A stretch of 64,000 bases of DNA from Flaviflagellibacter sp963786225 (GTDB lineage Bacteria; Pseudomonadota; Alphaproteobacteria; Rhizobiales; Methylopilaceae): contig CAWAYQ010000032.1 of the NCBI GenBank assembly GCA_963786225.1, positions 372,001 through 436,000 of the forward strand, given 5' to 3'. The notes under the pieces were generated by a model that had not been told where the DNA came from, did no database searches, and saw only the letters and a program-made list of their open reading frames with translations. Positions 24,634 to 34,070 of this stretch are shown one piece after another. How positions within the stretch are numbered: position 1 is the stretch's first letter; every line of letters starts with the position of its first letter. Both the position numbers and the translations under genes were made by a program.

Positions 24634-25424
24634 GATTATCGACGCAGATGTCAATGTTGGGATGACTGTTCGGCAGGTTGAGGACGAAGACTCCGCGCCA
24701 AGGCGCGCCCGACTCCAGCCGATGTATGTACAGTTGTAGGCGATGCCTGTTCGACGGACCGCGACACGGACGCGACACGGGCCGCAAAAGGCCAAAGAAA
24801 CGAGGGTGAAGCAAGGGACTTCTGACTCCGCTTGTCGGGATTGAAAAATCCCCGCGCGTCGCCGGTTTGATTGCGCAGCAACACGATCCGGCGATCACGA
24901 TAGAGTGATTATTGCCCTTTGCAGCTCGGCCCTAAAGTATCACTTAACCCGCCAAGGGGAGTAGCCTTTGCCGGCCGGTCGTCACCACGGGATGTTTTCA
25001 TCCCCGGCCGGACGGGCAGCGTCACCAGCGTTGCGGCAAGACCTTGCTAGGAGCTGAAAGTTGAGACGTCCGCCGGCTGTAAGGCGGCGCGTTACGGCTG
25101 TGTATCCTTGGAGGTCGCCGTGCCTAAGGCATTGGTGTCCGTATACGGCTGGCAGGATAAAATCCTGCCGCGTCGAGTAAGACACCATACTGAGCGCAGA
25201 TCACGATCCTTCTCATTCGGGATCGCTCAGGCGGCCGCACGGTTCCCGGTGCCGCAGCCATCCCAACATCAAAAATCAATTCAATTCCTAGGGAGACATC
25301 TCCGCGTTTCGTCGTGTCCGGCGATGAGACATCCACACGCACCAAGTGGCATCCAGGATGTCCGGCGGGTCGAGCACCGAAACCTCACGACATGTGGGAA
25401 ATCCCGATGCTGAAAGGACTCACC
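24634..25424. other. Long gene-poor leader region before the P-type ATPase
   Basis: No convincing gene is seen in this stretch. It contains the upstream side of the IclR-controlled promoter, the yybP-ykoY aptamer (24949-25053), and further structured sequence: GGCAGGAT/ATCCTGCC with a three-base loop at 25151-25169. About 370 bases separate the aptamer from the ATPase start, which is longer than usual, and short frames in between have no family signature. Confidence 0.5.
24949..25053 (+). ncRNA. yybP-ykoY (manganese-sensing) riboswitch
   Basis: The core GGGGAGTAGCC at 24956-24966 is the hallmark of this class, and the matching 3' element GGCAAGACCTTG at 25035-25046 closes the P1 stem (CAAGG 24953-24957 with CCTTG 25042-25046). 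Between them lies a GC-rich arm, CCGGCCGG at 24971-24978 and 25004-25011, holding the hairpin GGGATG-TTTT-CATCCC. Known members bind Mn2+ and switch on exporters, including P-type ATPases and MntP. The gene downstream here is a P2-type ATPase, which fits. Confidence 0.8.
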
Positions 25425-28358
25425 ATGCAGCTCCGGCGAGATAACGGCGACGCACACTCGGCCCAGCGGGTCGCAGCTACGAACAGCCTCCCAGCGGCGC
25501 CTCACCGCGAGTCGCCTGAAGACGTGGTCACAGCCCTCGGCTCCAATTCTGAGCGCGGATTGAGTGAAGTCGAGGCGCAACGGAATCTGGATTTGTACGG
25601 ACCGAACGAACTGAAGAGCGCGCCGGAGACGCCGTGGTGGCGGCGGCTGTTCGAGCAGTTCGAGAACGCCCTGGTGATCATTCTTCTGGTCGCCACAGCC
25701 ATTTCGATGATCGAGTGGCTCTTGCAAGACCCGCGCGAAAGCGCCTTGCCCTACGAGGCGATCGTCATCCTCGCGATCGTCGTGCTGAATGCCCTGCTCG
25801 GTTACTTTCAGGAAGCACGAGCAGAAAAATCGGTCCGGGCGTTGATGGCCCTCGCCGCCCCCGAAGCCACGGTGGTTCGCGACGGTCACCGTGGGCGAAT
25901 CCCGAGTTCGAGGGATCGTCCCGGGCGACATCGTTCTGATCGAGGCCGGGGACAAGATTCCCGCCGATGCCCGCGTGATCGAAAGCGCAAATCTCCAGGC
26001 AGACGAGGCCCCGTTGACCGGCGAGAGCGTGCCGGTTGCGAAGGAGACGCAGCCCATCGACGCGGACGTGGTTCTCGGCGACCGCCGCAACATGTTGTTC
26101 TCGAGTACCGTCGCAACTTATGGCCGCGGCCGGGCGGTGGTAGTTGCCACCGGCATGGCGACCGAGGTCGGCCGTATCGCCGGACTGCTTGAAGGTACGA
26201 AGAAAGAGCCGACGCCGCTTCAGCAGGAGATCGACCGCACGGGCAAGCGGCTGAGCGCCATCATGCTAGGCATCTGCGCCGTCGTCTTCGCGACGGGCGT
26301 ACTGACTAGTCCCGTTTTCAATCTCAACTCCCTGCTCAGCCTCTTTCTGTTCGCCGTGGCCCTCGCGGTCGCCGCGATTCCCGAGGCACTGCCGGCGATC
26401 GTGACCGTCGGGCTGAGCCTCGGCGTGCGGCGAATGGCGGCGGCCAACGCCATCGTGCGCAAACTTCCGGCGGTAGAGACGCTCGGGGCGGCAACCGTGA
26501 TCTGCTCAGACAAGACCGGAACGCTGACGCGGAACGAGATGACCGTGCGCGCCATCTACACGACGGGCGCGCTCATCGAGGTTGAAGGTAGCGGATATAT
26601 CCCCGAGGGAGACTTCACCGTCGATGGAACAGCCGTACATCAGGCGCCGGACATTCGTGACGCCGTAGAGAAAACGCTTCGCGCGGCAGCGCTCGCCAAC
26701 GACGCCGAGCTTTCAAACAGCGACGGACGCTGGAGCGTGCAAGGCGATCCGACCGAAGGCGCGCTGGTTGTCGCCGCGCGCAAGTTCGGTCTGTCTCCGG
26801 ACGATCTGGCACGCTTTCCCCGCGTCGCGGAAATCCCCTTCACGTCCGAACGCAAGTGCCACACGACCGTTCATCTCGATCGTGAACAGCCAAGTGAGCT
26901 GCTCCTGTTCGCCAAGGGTGCGCCCGAAGTCCTGCTGGCGAAAAGCCGATATGTGTGGACGCGCGGTGAGGAGGTCGCGCTCGACGAAAACAGCCGCGCC
27001 GACCTCATGCGACGCAACGATTCGCTCGCCGGCCAGGCGCTCCGCACGCTGGCCATCGCGACGCGCACCGTGCCGGCAGCGTTCGTTGGTCTCGATCCCC
27101 AAACCGTCGACGGGAAGCGTCCATCGACCATAGAACTGCCGGACAGCATCGAAGACGATCTTGTGCTGCTCGGCCTCGTCGGAATGATCGATCCTCCGCG
27201 AGCCGAGGCGAAGGCGGCCGTCGACTACCGCGAAAGGGGCGTACATCCGCTCCGTGATGATCACCGGCGACCATCCCGCTACTGCCGAGGCGATCGCCCG
27301 CGAACTGGAAATCTTCGAGCCGGGGGCGCGTGTCGTGACCGGATCCGACATGCGTCGCATGGGAGATGACGAGCTCGACGCGGTGGTCGAGCAAGTCCGA
27401 GTGTTCGCTCGCGTCGATCCCGAACACAAGCTGCGCATCGTCGGCGCCCTTCAGCGCAAGGGTCATATCGTTGCCATGACCGGCGACGGCATCAACGACG
27501 CTCCTGCACTCAAGGCATCCAATATCGGCATCGCGATGGGAATCACGGGCACGGACGTCTCCAAGGAGGCGGCCGACATGGTGCTAACCGACGATAATTT
27601 TGCGAGCATCGTCAAAGCGATCGAGGAAGGTCGCGGGGTCTACGACAATATCCGCAAATACCTGGTGTATCTCCTGTCTTCGAATGCCGGTGAACTGCTC
27701 ACCATGTTCGCGGGCGTGATGTTCGCGGGCCTGCTCGGCCTTGCTTCCGCGGAGCCGGGGCTGTTCCTGCCGCTTGTTCGCCGGCCAGTTGCTCTGGATC
27801 AACCTCATCACCGATGGGCCGCCTGCGCTCGCGCTCGGCGTTGATCCCAAGGAACCTGACGTCATGCAAAGGCAGCCGCGGCAGCACGGCACCGGCGTGC
27901 TTACGGCCGAGGACTGGTGGCGCCTTGCGGGAATAGGCGCCGTGATGATGGTCGGCACTATCGCCGTGCTGGACGCCTACTATCCCGGCGGGATGTTCAC
28001 ATTGTTCACGGCTCGCTCGGACCCGAACATTGCCGATGAAACCCATGCGCGAACGATGGCCTTCACGACGCTGATGATGTTCCAGCTTTTCAATGTCTAC
28101 AATTGCCGTTCGACCCGACGCAGCGCTTTCAGCGGATTCTTCGACAACAGATGGCTGTTCGCGGCCCTGATCTTCTCGCTGGTTACCCAGGTGCTCGTGA
28201 TCTACCTGCCGGTCCTTCAGACCGCGTTCCACACCTCGCCTCTGTCGGGGCTCGATTGGCTGGTCGCGATAGGGGTCGCCTCAATCCTACTCGTGGTTAT
28301 GGAGTTGGTGAAACTGGCTCTGCGAGCAAATGCTCCAGCGCAGGTCCGGAGGTCGTAG
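25425..28358 (+). pseudogene. P2-type cation-transporting ATPase (Ca2+/Mn2+ type), interrupted by three frameshifts
   Basis: Joined across three +1 shifts (near 25885-25895, 27221-27230 and 27768-27778), the frames give one protein of about 976 residues. It has an N-terminal cation-ATPase domain, APLTGESVPVAKE, the PEALPAIVTVGLSLGVRRMA helix, SDKTGTLTRNEM with the phosphorylated Asp, MITGDHPATAEAI and GDGINDAPALK. The PEALP helix suggests Ca2+ or Mn2+ export. Between the shifts codons are clean, so the breaks are recent or are sequence errors; each needs one extra base. The chosen ATG has AAAGGA seven bases upstream. If the breaks are real, the gene is dead. Confidence 0.8.
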
Positions 28359-28418
28359 GTACATAGGAGCACTGCAGAAATATCGGCGCGTAGATCGCCG
28401 AAACCATGGGAGGAGATG

Positions 28419-29246
28419 ATGACTGTCATAGCAATGACGCGGGAAATGGGTTCCGGAAGCAGGGAGATTGCACAGCGCGTTGCTGAGAAACTGGGGCTGA
28501 AGCTGGTGCTCCATGAATTGGTGGAGCATGAGATCGCCGAGCACCTGCATGTGCCGGATAGCCTCGTCGAACACCGCATCGAGGGCGGTGCCACATTGCG
28601 CGAGAATCTCCAGCTCGGCAGCAAGCGCCTGGCGCGTTACACGATCGAGGAAGTTCTCGAACTTGCGAGCCACGGCGACGTTCTGATCCGCGGCTGGGGA
28701 GCGTGCATCGCCGTGAAGGACGTGCCGTACGTGGCGCGCGTCCGGATCTGCACACCAATGGAGGCACGTGAGCTCTCTATCATGAAACGGCATAGCCTTA
28801 CCGACCGAGCCGCCGCGAGGCGGAGAATCGAACGGAACGATGCTGCCCACAAGCGCGCCATGCATGCAGCATTCGGCGTGGACGAGGATCCGCTGCTCTA
28901 TGACCTGGTGCTGAACACCGACCGTACGTCGGTCGAGACCTGCGTCGGGCTCGTCTGCGATCTCGCCGCAAGCCCGGAGTTCCAGGAAACCGAGGCATCA
29001 CGCGCCGTTCTCAACGACAAGCTTCTGGAGGCGCACATACGTATCAAGCTTCGCGAACGCTTTACCGTCGGGATGGGCGTCAGCGGTGCCGATGTCACTT
29101 CCAGCGGAGGCCGGGTTGTACTAACCGGGACGGCCGTTGCCAACGTGCTGCTGGAAGACGCCAGCAAGCTGGCACGCGAGGTGCCGGGCGTCAGAGAGGT
29201 CGTGAACCGTATGACTGTCGTGCACGCACCGCACGCGTTCGGATAA
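28419..29246 (+). CDS. Cytidylate-kinase-like protein with C-terminal BON domain
   Basis: A 275-residue fusion. The first 190 residues follow the cytidylate kinase-like family: VIAMTREMGSGSREIAQRVA replaces the P-loop (GSGSRE), then DVLIRGWGACIAV and the basic helix RRRIERNDAAHKRAMH. The last 70 residues form a BON domain (HIRIKLRERF ... GVSGADVTSSGGRVVLTGTA ... VPGVREVVNRM), usually found in periplasmic or stress proteins. ATG 28416 and ATG 28419 follow GGGAGGAG; the second has the better spacing. It lies 57 bases after the ATPase and may share its transcript. Confidence 0.72.
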   Translation: MTVIAMTREMGSGSREIAQRVAEKLGLKLVLHELVEHEIAEHLHVPDSLVEHRIEGGATLRENLQLGSKRLARYTIEEVLELASHGDVLIRGWGACIAVKDVPYVARVRICTPMEARELSIMKRHSLTDRAAARRRIERNDAAHKRAMHAAFGVDEDPLLYDLVLNTDRTSVETCVGLVCDLAASPEFQETEASRAVLNDKLLEAHIRIKLRERFTVGMGVSGADVTSSGGRVVLTGTAVANVLLEDASKLAREVPGVREVVNRMTVVHAPHAFG

Positions 29247-29423
29247 CCGCCCGCGAGCAGGTGTTGCCGAATGCTGGTGCGAGGAGCGGCGAGTTGAGGC
29301 ACCGGGCGGCCAGAAAGGCCGGTGGGCTTTCCCCGGGGAGTGGCGGGGTGCGTGCTCGAGGTAGCCGTCTTCGACGATGAGGACTGCTTCCATGCTCGCG
29401 AAGTGGCGAAGCGCCATCCCTGG

Positions 29424-30836
29424 CTAGCAGGGCATGATCTCCCTAATAAGGGGTCCGATATCGTCGAGCGCTTCAAGCTTCGCCACAAGCTCCACGATCC
29501 GCTCCGCCCGGTCTTGCGGAAGGCCGCCCGCGGCGGCACACGCCCGGAATTTTTCGACGACGTCTGCCCGTGTCAGCGGCCGTTCCGGACTGCCTTTGCC
29601 GAAATCGGCTCTGCCCTTGATCGTGCGGCCGTCCAAAAGGCGGATCTCGAGAAAGGCGGTCACATTGCTGTATTCGGGCTCCGGCCGATAGGTCTGGTGT
29701 TCGATGCGGCCAAGCATCTCCTGTACGGGTGCTGAGCGTACGACCTCGTCTTCGAACTCGGGCAAACCCGCCCGGCGCTTCAGCAGAAGAATGGCAAGGC
29801 CATAGGACATGCTGAATTTCGCTTCGAGCGCTGACCTGGGGTGAGGATGAATAAGGATGTTCTTCAGCTTCGGCTGCGTCGTTACGATCAGCCGCTCAAC
29901 CTGATCGGCGCGGATATCGTGTTCGGCAATAAGATCCTCGAGCAGCGACATGGCGGCATGGCTGACCGCTCCCGAAGGATAGGCCTTCATGAGACTGCCC
30001 GGATCGAGCAGAGCCCACGGTTTGCCGAGGCGCTTCTCGATAACATGCGGGTCGAAGCCGTCCGCGAAGGCTCCGAAGAAGCCACGTTCCGCATCCAGGA
30101 TCGTGGATGAGGCGGAGGCACCGAGCGCGGCCAAGTCTGCCGCGACGATACCCGATTCCGCGGCATGGCCGGCATGGAATGGCTTGATCATCGTGCCGAA
30201 GTTCTCGCGCAGGCCGCTGGCCTGGCTCGCTGCAATACCGAGCGCAACGGCCGCACGGTCCGCCGTCAGCCCGTACGCGTTCGCGGCCGCGGCGGTGGCT
30301 CCAAACGTGCCGATCGTGCCGGTCGAATGGAACCCCGCCTCGTAATGACGCGGATATATCGCATCATTCATTTTGCAGGCAATTTCGGTCCCGACATGGA
30401 AGGCGGCGATCAGATCCCGACCGGATAGGTTCCGCTCTTCCGCAAGCGAAAGCACAGTCGGCAGAATGATGGTCGTGGTGTGAATTCCACCCGTCTTCGC
30501 GGAGCCGCCGGTCGGCTGATTGGTGTCGTCGAAATCCTCGGCATGCATGGAAATGCCATTGGCGAACGCGGCGAAGCGTGATGGAACCTTGAATGAGGCG
30601 CCGATGACGCCGGTGCCCTGGCCGGAACTCGCATAGCGGGCAACATATTGCTGCATCAGGCGAGCAGTATCGGTCGTGGCGCCGGCGAGTGCCACGCCGA
30701 GGCCGTCGAGTATGTGGGTCTTGCCGGTTTCGACGAGCGCTTCCGGCAGGTTCTTGTATGAAGTGCCGGCGATGAAGCTTGCCGCGGCGGCGGTCGCGCG
30801 GCTCGGCGAACGCGCTTGCGTCGTTTCGGAACTCAT
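29424..30836 (-). CDS. MmgE/PrpD family protein
   Basis: A 470-residue member of the family that includes 2-methylcitrate dehydratase (PrpD), immune-responsive/cis-aconitate decarboxylase and related hydro-lyases. It has the N-terminal helical domain, FANGISMHAEDFDDTNQ near 93, GFHSTGTIGTFGATAAAA near 165 and ENFGTMIKPFHAGHAAESG near 210, all active-site segments of the family. The ATG directly follows the tctA stop (TGAATG), so it belongs to the TTT operon and likely acts on the imported tricarboxylate. Confidence 0.88.
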   Translation of the reverse strand: MSSETTQARSPSRATAAAASFIAGTSYKNLPEALVETGKTHILDGLGVALAGATTDTARLMQQYVARYASSGQGTGVIGASFKVPSRFAAFANGISMHAEDFDDTNQPTGGSAKTGGIHTTTIILPTVLSLAEERNLSGRDLIAAFHVGTEIACKMNDAIYPRHYEAGFHSTGTIGTFGATAAAANAYGLTADRAAVALGIAASQASGLRENFGTMIKPFHAGHAAESGIVAADLAALGASASSTILDAERGFFGAFADGFDPHVIEKRLGKPWALLDPGSLMKAYPSGAVSHAAMSLLEDLIAEHDIRADQVERLIVTTQPKLKNILIHPHPRSALEAKFSMSYGLAILLLKRRAGLPEFEDEVVRSAPVQEMLGRIEHQTYRPEPEYSNVTAFLEIRLLDGRTIKGRADFGKGSPERPLTRADVVEKFRACAAAGGLPQDRAERIVELVAKLEALDDIGPLIREIMPC

Positions 30837-32345
30837 TCAAGTCATCTCCGCTTGCCGCAAACGTGCGGCCGTGATTGTCCGATATGCATACGGGCCGATC
30901 AGGATCGCCAACGCGATCAGAAGAATCGAAAGCGAGATCGGCCGGGTCAGGAAAGCAGTGAGATCGCCTCCGGAGATCGTCATCGCCTGCCGGAATTGCT
31001 GTTCGAGGCGAGGTCCGAGAACGAGGCCGAGAATGGCGGGCGCCAGCGGAAAGCCTTCGCGCCGCATGAGGAAACTCACAATGCCGAAGAGCACCATGAT
31101 GCCGAGATCGAAGACACTGAAGCTCAGCGACCACGCGCCGATCGATCCGAAGGCGATGATCGAGGGGTAGAGAAGAGCCGGAGGGATCAGCAGCACCTTC
31201 ACCCAGATGCGAATGAGGGGAAGGTTCAGGACGAGGAGGGCGATATTGCCAAGATAGAGGCTGGCGATCAGACCCCAAACGAGGTCCGGATTGCTGCGAA
31301 ACAGCAGCGGACCAGGTTGAAGTCCGTACTGGATGAACGCGGCCAGCAGGATCGCCGCCGTCGAACTCGTCGGAATGCCGAGAGTGAGGAGCGGCATCAG
31401 CGCGGCGCCTGATGCCGCGTTGTTCGCGGCTTCAGGCCCGGCAACGCCTTCGATGGCGCCTTTGCCCCATTCGTCCTTGTTCTTCGAGAGCTTCTTTTCG
31501 ATTGAATAGGACAGGAAGGTCGGGATATCGGCGCCGCCCGCGGGCAGGCTGCCGATGGAGAAACCCAGAAACGATCCACGGATCCAGGGGCGCCATGAGC
31601 GCTTCCACTCCTGCCGAGTCATCATCACCGGACCGGTGAGCGGGACGCGGTGTTCGGCGCTTGCTTTGAAGAGTGCGATTGCCCACAGAACTTCGCCTAT
31701 ACCGAAAAGGCCGACGGCCACGTTGACGATATCGATGCCGTCGAGCAGCGGTAGCAAGCCGAACGTGAAGCGCGCCTGTCCGGTCTGCAGATCGAGACCG
31801 ATCGTACCGACCGCAAAGCCGAGGAATAAGGCCGCGATGCCTTTCAGGAGGGATTGACCGAGAAGTCCGGTCACCGTCGTCAGAGCAAGGACCATCAGCG
31901 CGAAATATTCGGCTGGCCCGAACCGCAGTGCCACGTTGACGACGATCGGAGAAAAGATGACGAGGCCCAGGGCGGCCAGGTTGCCGGCTACGAACGAACC
32001 GATCGCCGCCGTCGCCAGCGCCGCGCCCGCGCGTCCGCGGCGGGCCATCTGAAAGCCTTCCAGAGCCGTAACGACGGATGTCGACTCGCCCGGCGTGTTG
32101 ACGAGAATCGACGTCGTCGAACCGCCGTACATGGCCCCGTAATAGACGCCGGCAAACATGATGAGCGCGGCGGTCGGATCGATCGCTGAGGTCAAGGGCA
32201 GTAGCAGTGCGATCGTTACCGCCGGACCGAGGCCGGGCAGGACACCGATCGCCGTGCCGAGAGTTACGCCGAGCGCAAGATAAAGCAGCTTGTGCGGATC
32301 AAGCGCGACAGAGAGGCCGTGCATGAGAAAGTTGAGGCTGTCCAC
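30837..32345 (-). CDS. tctA: Tripartite tricarboxylate transporter large permease TctA
   Basis: A 502-residue TctA protein, about 12 helices, with GVLPGLGPAVTIALLLP near 34, YGGSTTSILVNTPGES near 75 and GVAGPEAANNAASGAALMPL near 315. The GTG start has GGAG five bases upstream. It forms an operon with the tctB and tctC genes before it and the MmgE/PrpD gene after it. Its sequence is close to that at 19557-21077, suggesting paralogues with a related acid substrate. Confidence 0.92.
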   Translation of the reverse strand: MDSLNFLMHGLSVALDPHKLLYLALGVTLGTAIGVLPGLGPAVTIALLLPLTSAIDPTAALIMFAGVYYGAMYGGSTTSILVNTPGESTSVVTALEGFQMARRGRAGAALATAAIGSFVAGNLAALGLVIFSPIVVNVALRFGPAEYFALMVLALTTVTGLLGQSLLKGIAALFLGFAVGTIGLDLQTGQARFTFGLLPLLDGIDIVNVAVGLFGIGEVLWAIALFKASAEHRVPLTGPVMMTRQEWKRSWRPWIRGSFLGFSIGSLPAGGADIPTFLSYSIEKKLSKNKDEWGKGAIEGVAGPEAANNAASGAALMPLLTLGIPTSSTAAILLAAFIQYGLQPGPLLFRSNPDLVWGLIASLYLGNIALLVLNLPLIRIWVKVLLIPPALLYPSIIAFGSIGAWSLSFSVFDLGIMVLFGIVSFLMRREGFPLAPAILGLVLGPRLEQQFRQAMTISGGDLTAFLTRPISLSILLIALAILIGPYAYRTITAARLRQAEMT

Positions 32346-32356
32346 GCCGGCTCCGT

Positions 32357-32878
32357 TCAGATCAAGCTTGAGAAGTAGCCGGGGGGAAGCGGCACACCGA
32401 TGCCGTAGGTGAAGATTGCGTAGGCGATGACGGAGAATCCGATCGCGTAGAGCGTATCGCGGAGTATCGACCGGCTACCGAAAACCCGGGCCAGGGCCAG
32501 TATCATAATCGTCGTCGACGCGATGAAGCCGAGCACCACGAACAATCCGACATAGCCGATCAAGATTCCCATCGCGGCGAGGGTTGACGGCCAGTCGATG
32601 CGATCGGGCGCACTTTCGGCATCGGCCGAGATCCGCCCGCGAGCAGCCTTCAGAATGGCAAGGATGAAGATCAACAAGCCGGTTGCGGTAAGTCCGCAAC
32701 CCACAAAAAGCGGAAATCCCCATGGCGGTACAACCGCGTGGCTTGCGCCTTGTGCGATTTTGGATCCCTCGACCAGATAGAACGCTCCGACCGCTGCAAT
32801 GAGCAGGCCGGAAACGCCATCATGGCTGAAGGCGCGCAGCCATTTGCCGCGCGACGCGCTGGTTCTGTCGTGGTTCAT
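32357..32878 (-). CDS. tctB: Tripartite tricarboxylate transporter small permease TctB
   Basis: A 173-residue membrane protein with four hydrophobic segments (about 22-42, 55-75, 100-120 and 135-160), an AFYLVEGSKIAQGASHAV loop and a PLPPGYFSSLI end typical of TctB. It lies between tctC and tctA of the same operon and is needed with TctA for uptake. Confidence 0.85.
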   Translation of the reverse strand: MNHDRTSASRGKWLRAFSHDGVSGLLIAAVGAFYLVEGSKIAQGASHAVVPPWGFPLFVGCGLTATGLLIFILAILKAARGRISADAESAPDRIDWPSTLAAMGILIGYVGLFVVLGFIASTTIMILALARVFGSRSILRDTLYAIGFSVIAYAIFTYGIGVPLPPGYFSSLI

Positions 32879-32939
32879 CGTGTTCTTTCAGGGATGTCGC
32901 CGGGCGTTTGCACCGCCCGGCGCGCTTCTCAGGCCGGCT

Positions 32940-33953
32940 TCACTTGACGAGACCCAGATCCTTGAACAGCACGCCTATGCGGCTGTTCTCGTTCGCGACA
33001 TACGAGGAGAATGCTTCGCCGGTCAGGAATGCATCGGCCCAGTTGCGTTTTGCCAGGATGTCCTTCCAGGCGGGACTGTCGCGGAGAACGGTCAACATCT
33101 TGACCCAGGCTTCGCGGGATTCCGCAGACATGTTCGGGGGGCCGGCGAATCCGCGCCAATTGGCGAACTCAAGATCCAGGCCGCCTTCCTTTAGCGTCGG
33201 AAAGTCCGTACCCGGAATGCGCTCGGCCGCGGTGATGGCCAGAACGCGCAGTAGACCGGCTTTGGCATCGGCAGTGACTTCGCCGAGGCCGAGAACTGCC
33301 GCGTCGACCTGGTTGCCCATGATCATCGCGCGGCCTTCACCACCGGAAAATGCGGTGTATCGAATATTGCCCGCCGGAACGCCCAGCTTGGAGGCAATCA
33401 GGCCGATCGTTGTATGGTCAGGACCGCCGCCGGGGCCTCCGGCCCATACGATGGACGATGGGTTCGTCTTGAACGCATCGAGAAGTTCCTTCAGCGAGTT
33501 GAACTTCGAGCCTGGACCAACGACCACGGCCGAATATTCGGCGGTCATTCGGGCAAGAGGCGTAACCTGCGAAAGGTTCACGGGAGACTTGTTCATATTG
33601 GTGGCGCCGACCATCGTCAGCCCCATCATCATGACCGTGTGGCCATCGCCGCTGTGCTGGCCGATGAGCTGGGCCAAGCCCACCGCTCCACCGCCACCCG
33701 GGACGTTGATGACATCGACCGGTTTGGCCGCAATCTTCTGATTGCGCAGGACTTCCTGGACGGCGCGGCCCGTGCCGTCCCAGCCGCCGCCGGGAGTTGC
33801 GGGGATGATGATGCTCAGATTCTTGGCTGGAAAGCCGCCGACCTGGACCGCCTGCGCCTGGGCGGCCTGCGTGACGAATGTTGCGGCGATGAGGGAGGCA
33901 GCAGCCAATTTTCCAGCGTGCCAACCGATGCAGACCGAACCAAACAGCTTCAT
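32940..33953 (-). CDS. tctC: TctC/Bug family periplasmic substrate-binding protein
   Basis: A 337-residue receptor with an N-terminal export signal (CIGWHAGKLAAASLIAATFV... AQA by residue 33). The ligand loop is SIIIPATPGGGWDGTGRAV, then INVPGGGGAVGL, as in the receptor at 21593-22549. GGAGGTGATAA immediately precedes the ATG. It is the first gene of the operon and faces the GntR gene at 34071, with an operator-like palindrome between them. Confidence 0.9.
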   Translation of the reverse strand: MKLFGSVCIGWHAGKLAAASLIAATFVTQAAQAQAVQVGGFPAKNLSIIIPATPGGGWDGTGRAVQEVLRNQKIAAKPVDVINVPGGGGAVGLAQLIGQHSGDGHTVMMMGLTMVGATNMNKSPVNLSQVTPLARMTAEYSAVVVGPGSKFNSLKELLDAFKTNPSSIVWAGGPGGGPDHTTIGLIASKLGVPAGNIRYTAFSGGEGRAMIMGNQVDAAVLGLGEVTADAKAGLLRVLAITAAERIPGTDFPTLKEGGLDLEFANWRGFAGPPNMSAESREAWVKMLTVLRDSPAWKDILAKRNWADAFLTGEAFSSYVANENSRIGVLFKDLGLVK

Positions 33954-34004
33954 TTATCACCTCCAGCCGACTTTATATTTTTTTGAGCGTACAAGTGTAG
34001 CCAA

Positions 34005-34014
34005 CTGTATACAG
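34005..34014. promoter_or_regulatory. GntR/FCD operator-like palindrome CTGTATACAG
   Basis: A perfect 10-base palindrome lies between the divergent tctC and gntR genes, in the position expected for an operator serving both. FCD-type GntR regulators bind short GT-N-AC palindromes of this type. The related core CTGT-TG-ACAG occurs twice before the fourth TTT operon (61051, 61163), which has its own FCD regulator. Confidence 0.5.
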
Positions 34015-34070
34015 AGGAGTCAACGGCAAGGCGGGGCGACAGATCAGACGAACTTGGACTAAATCTGAAG

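Noticed and set aside
25151..25169. Hairpin GGCAGGAT-AAA-ATCCTGCC as an intrinsic terminator of the riboswitch
   Set aside because: The stem is perfect, but no run of T follows and it lies about 100 bases after the aptamer; it is kept only as a structural note.
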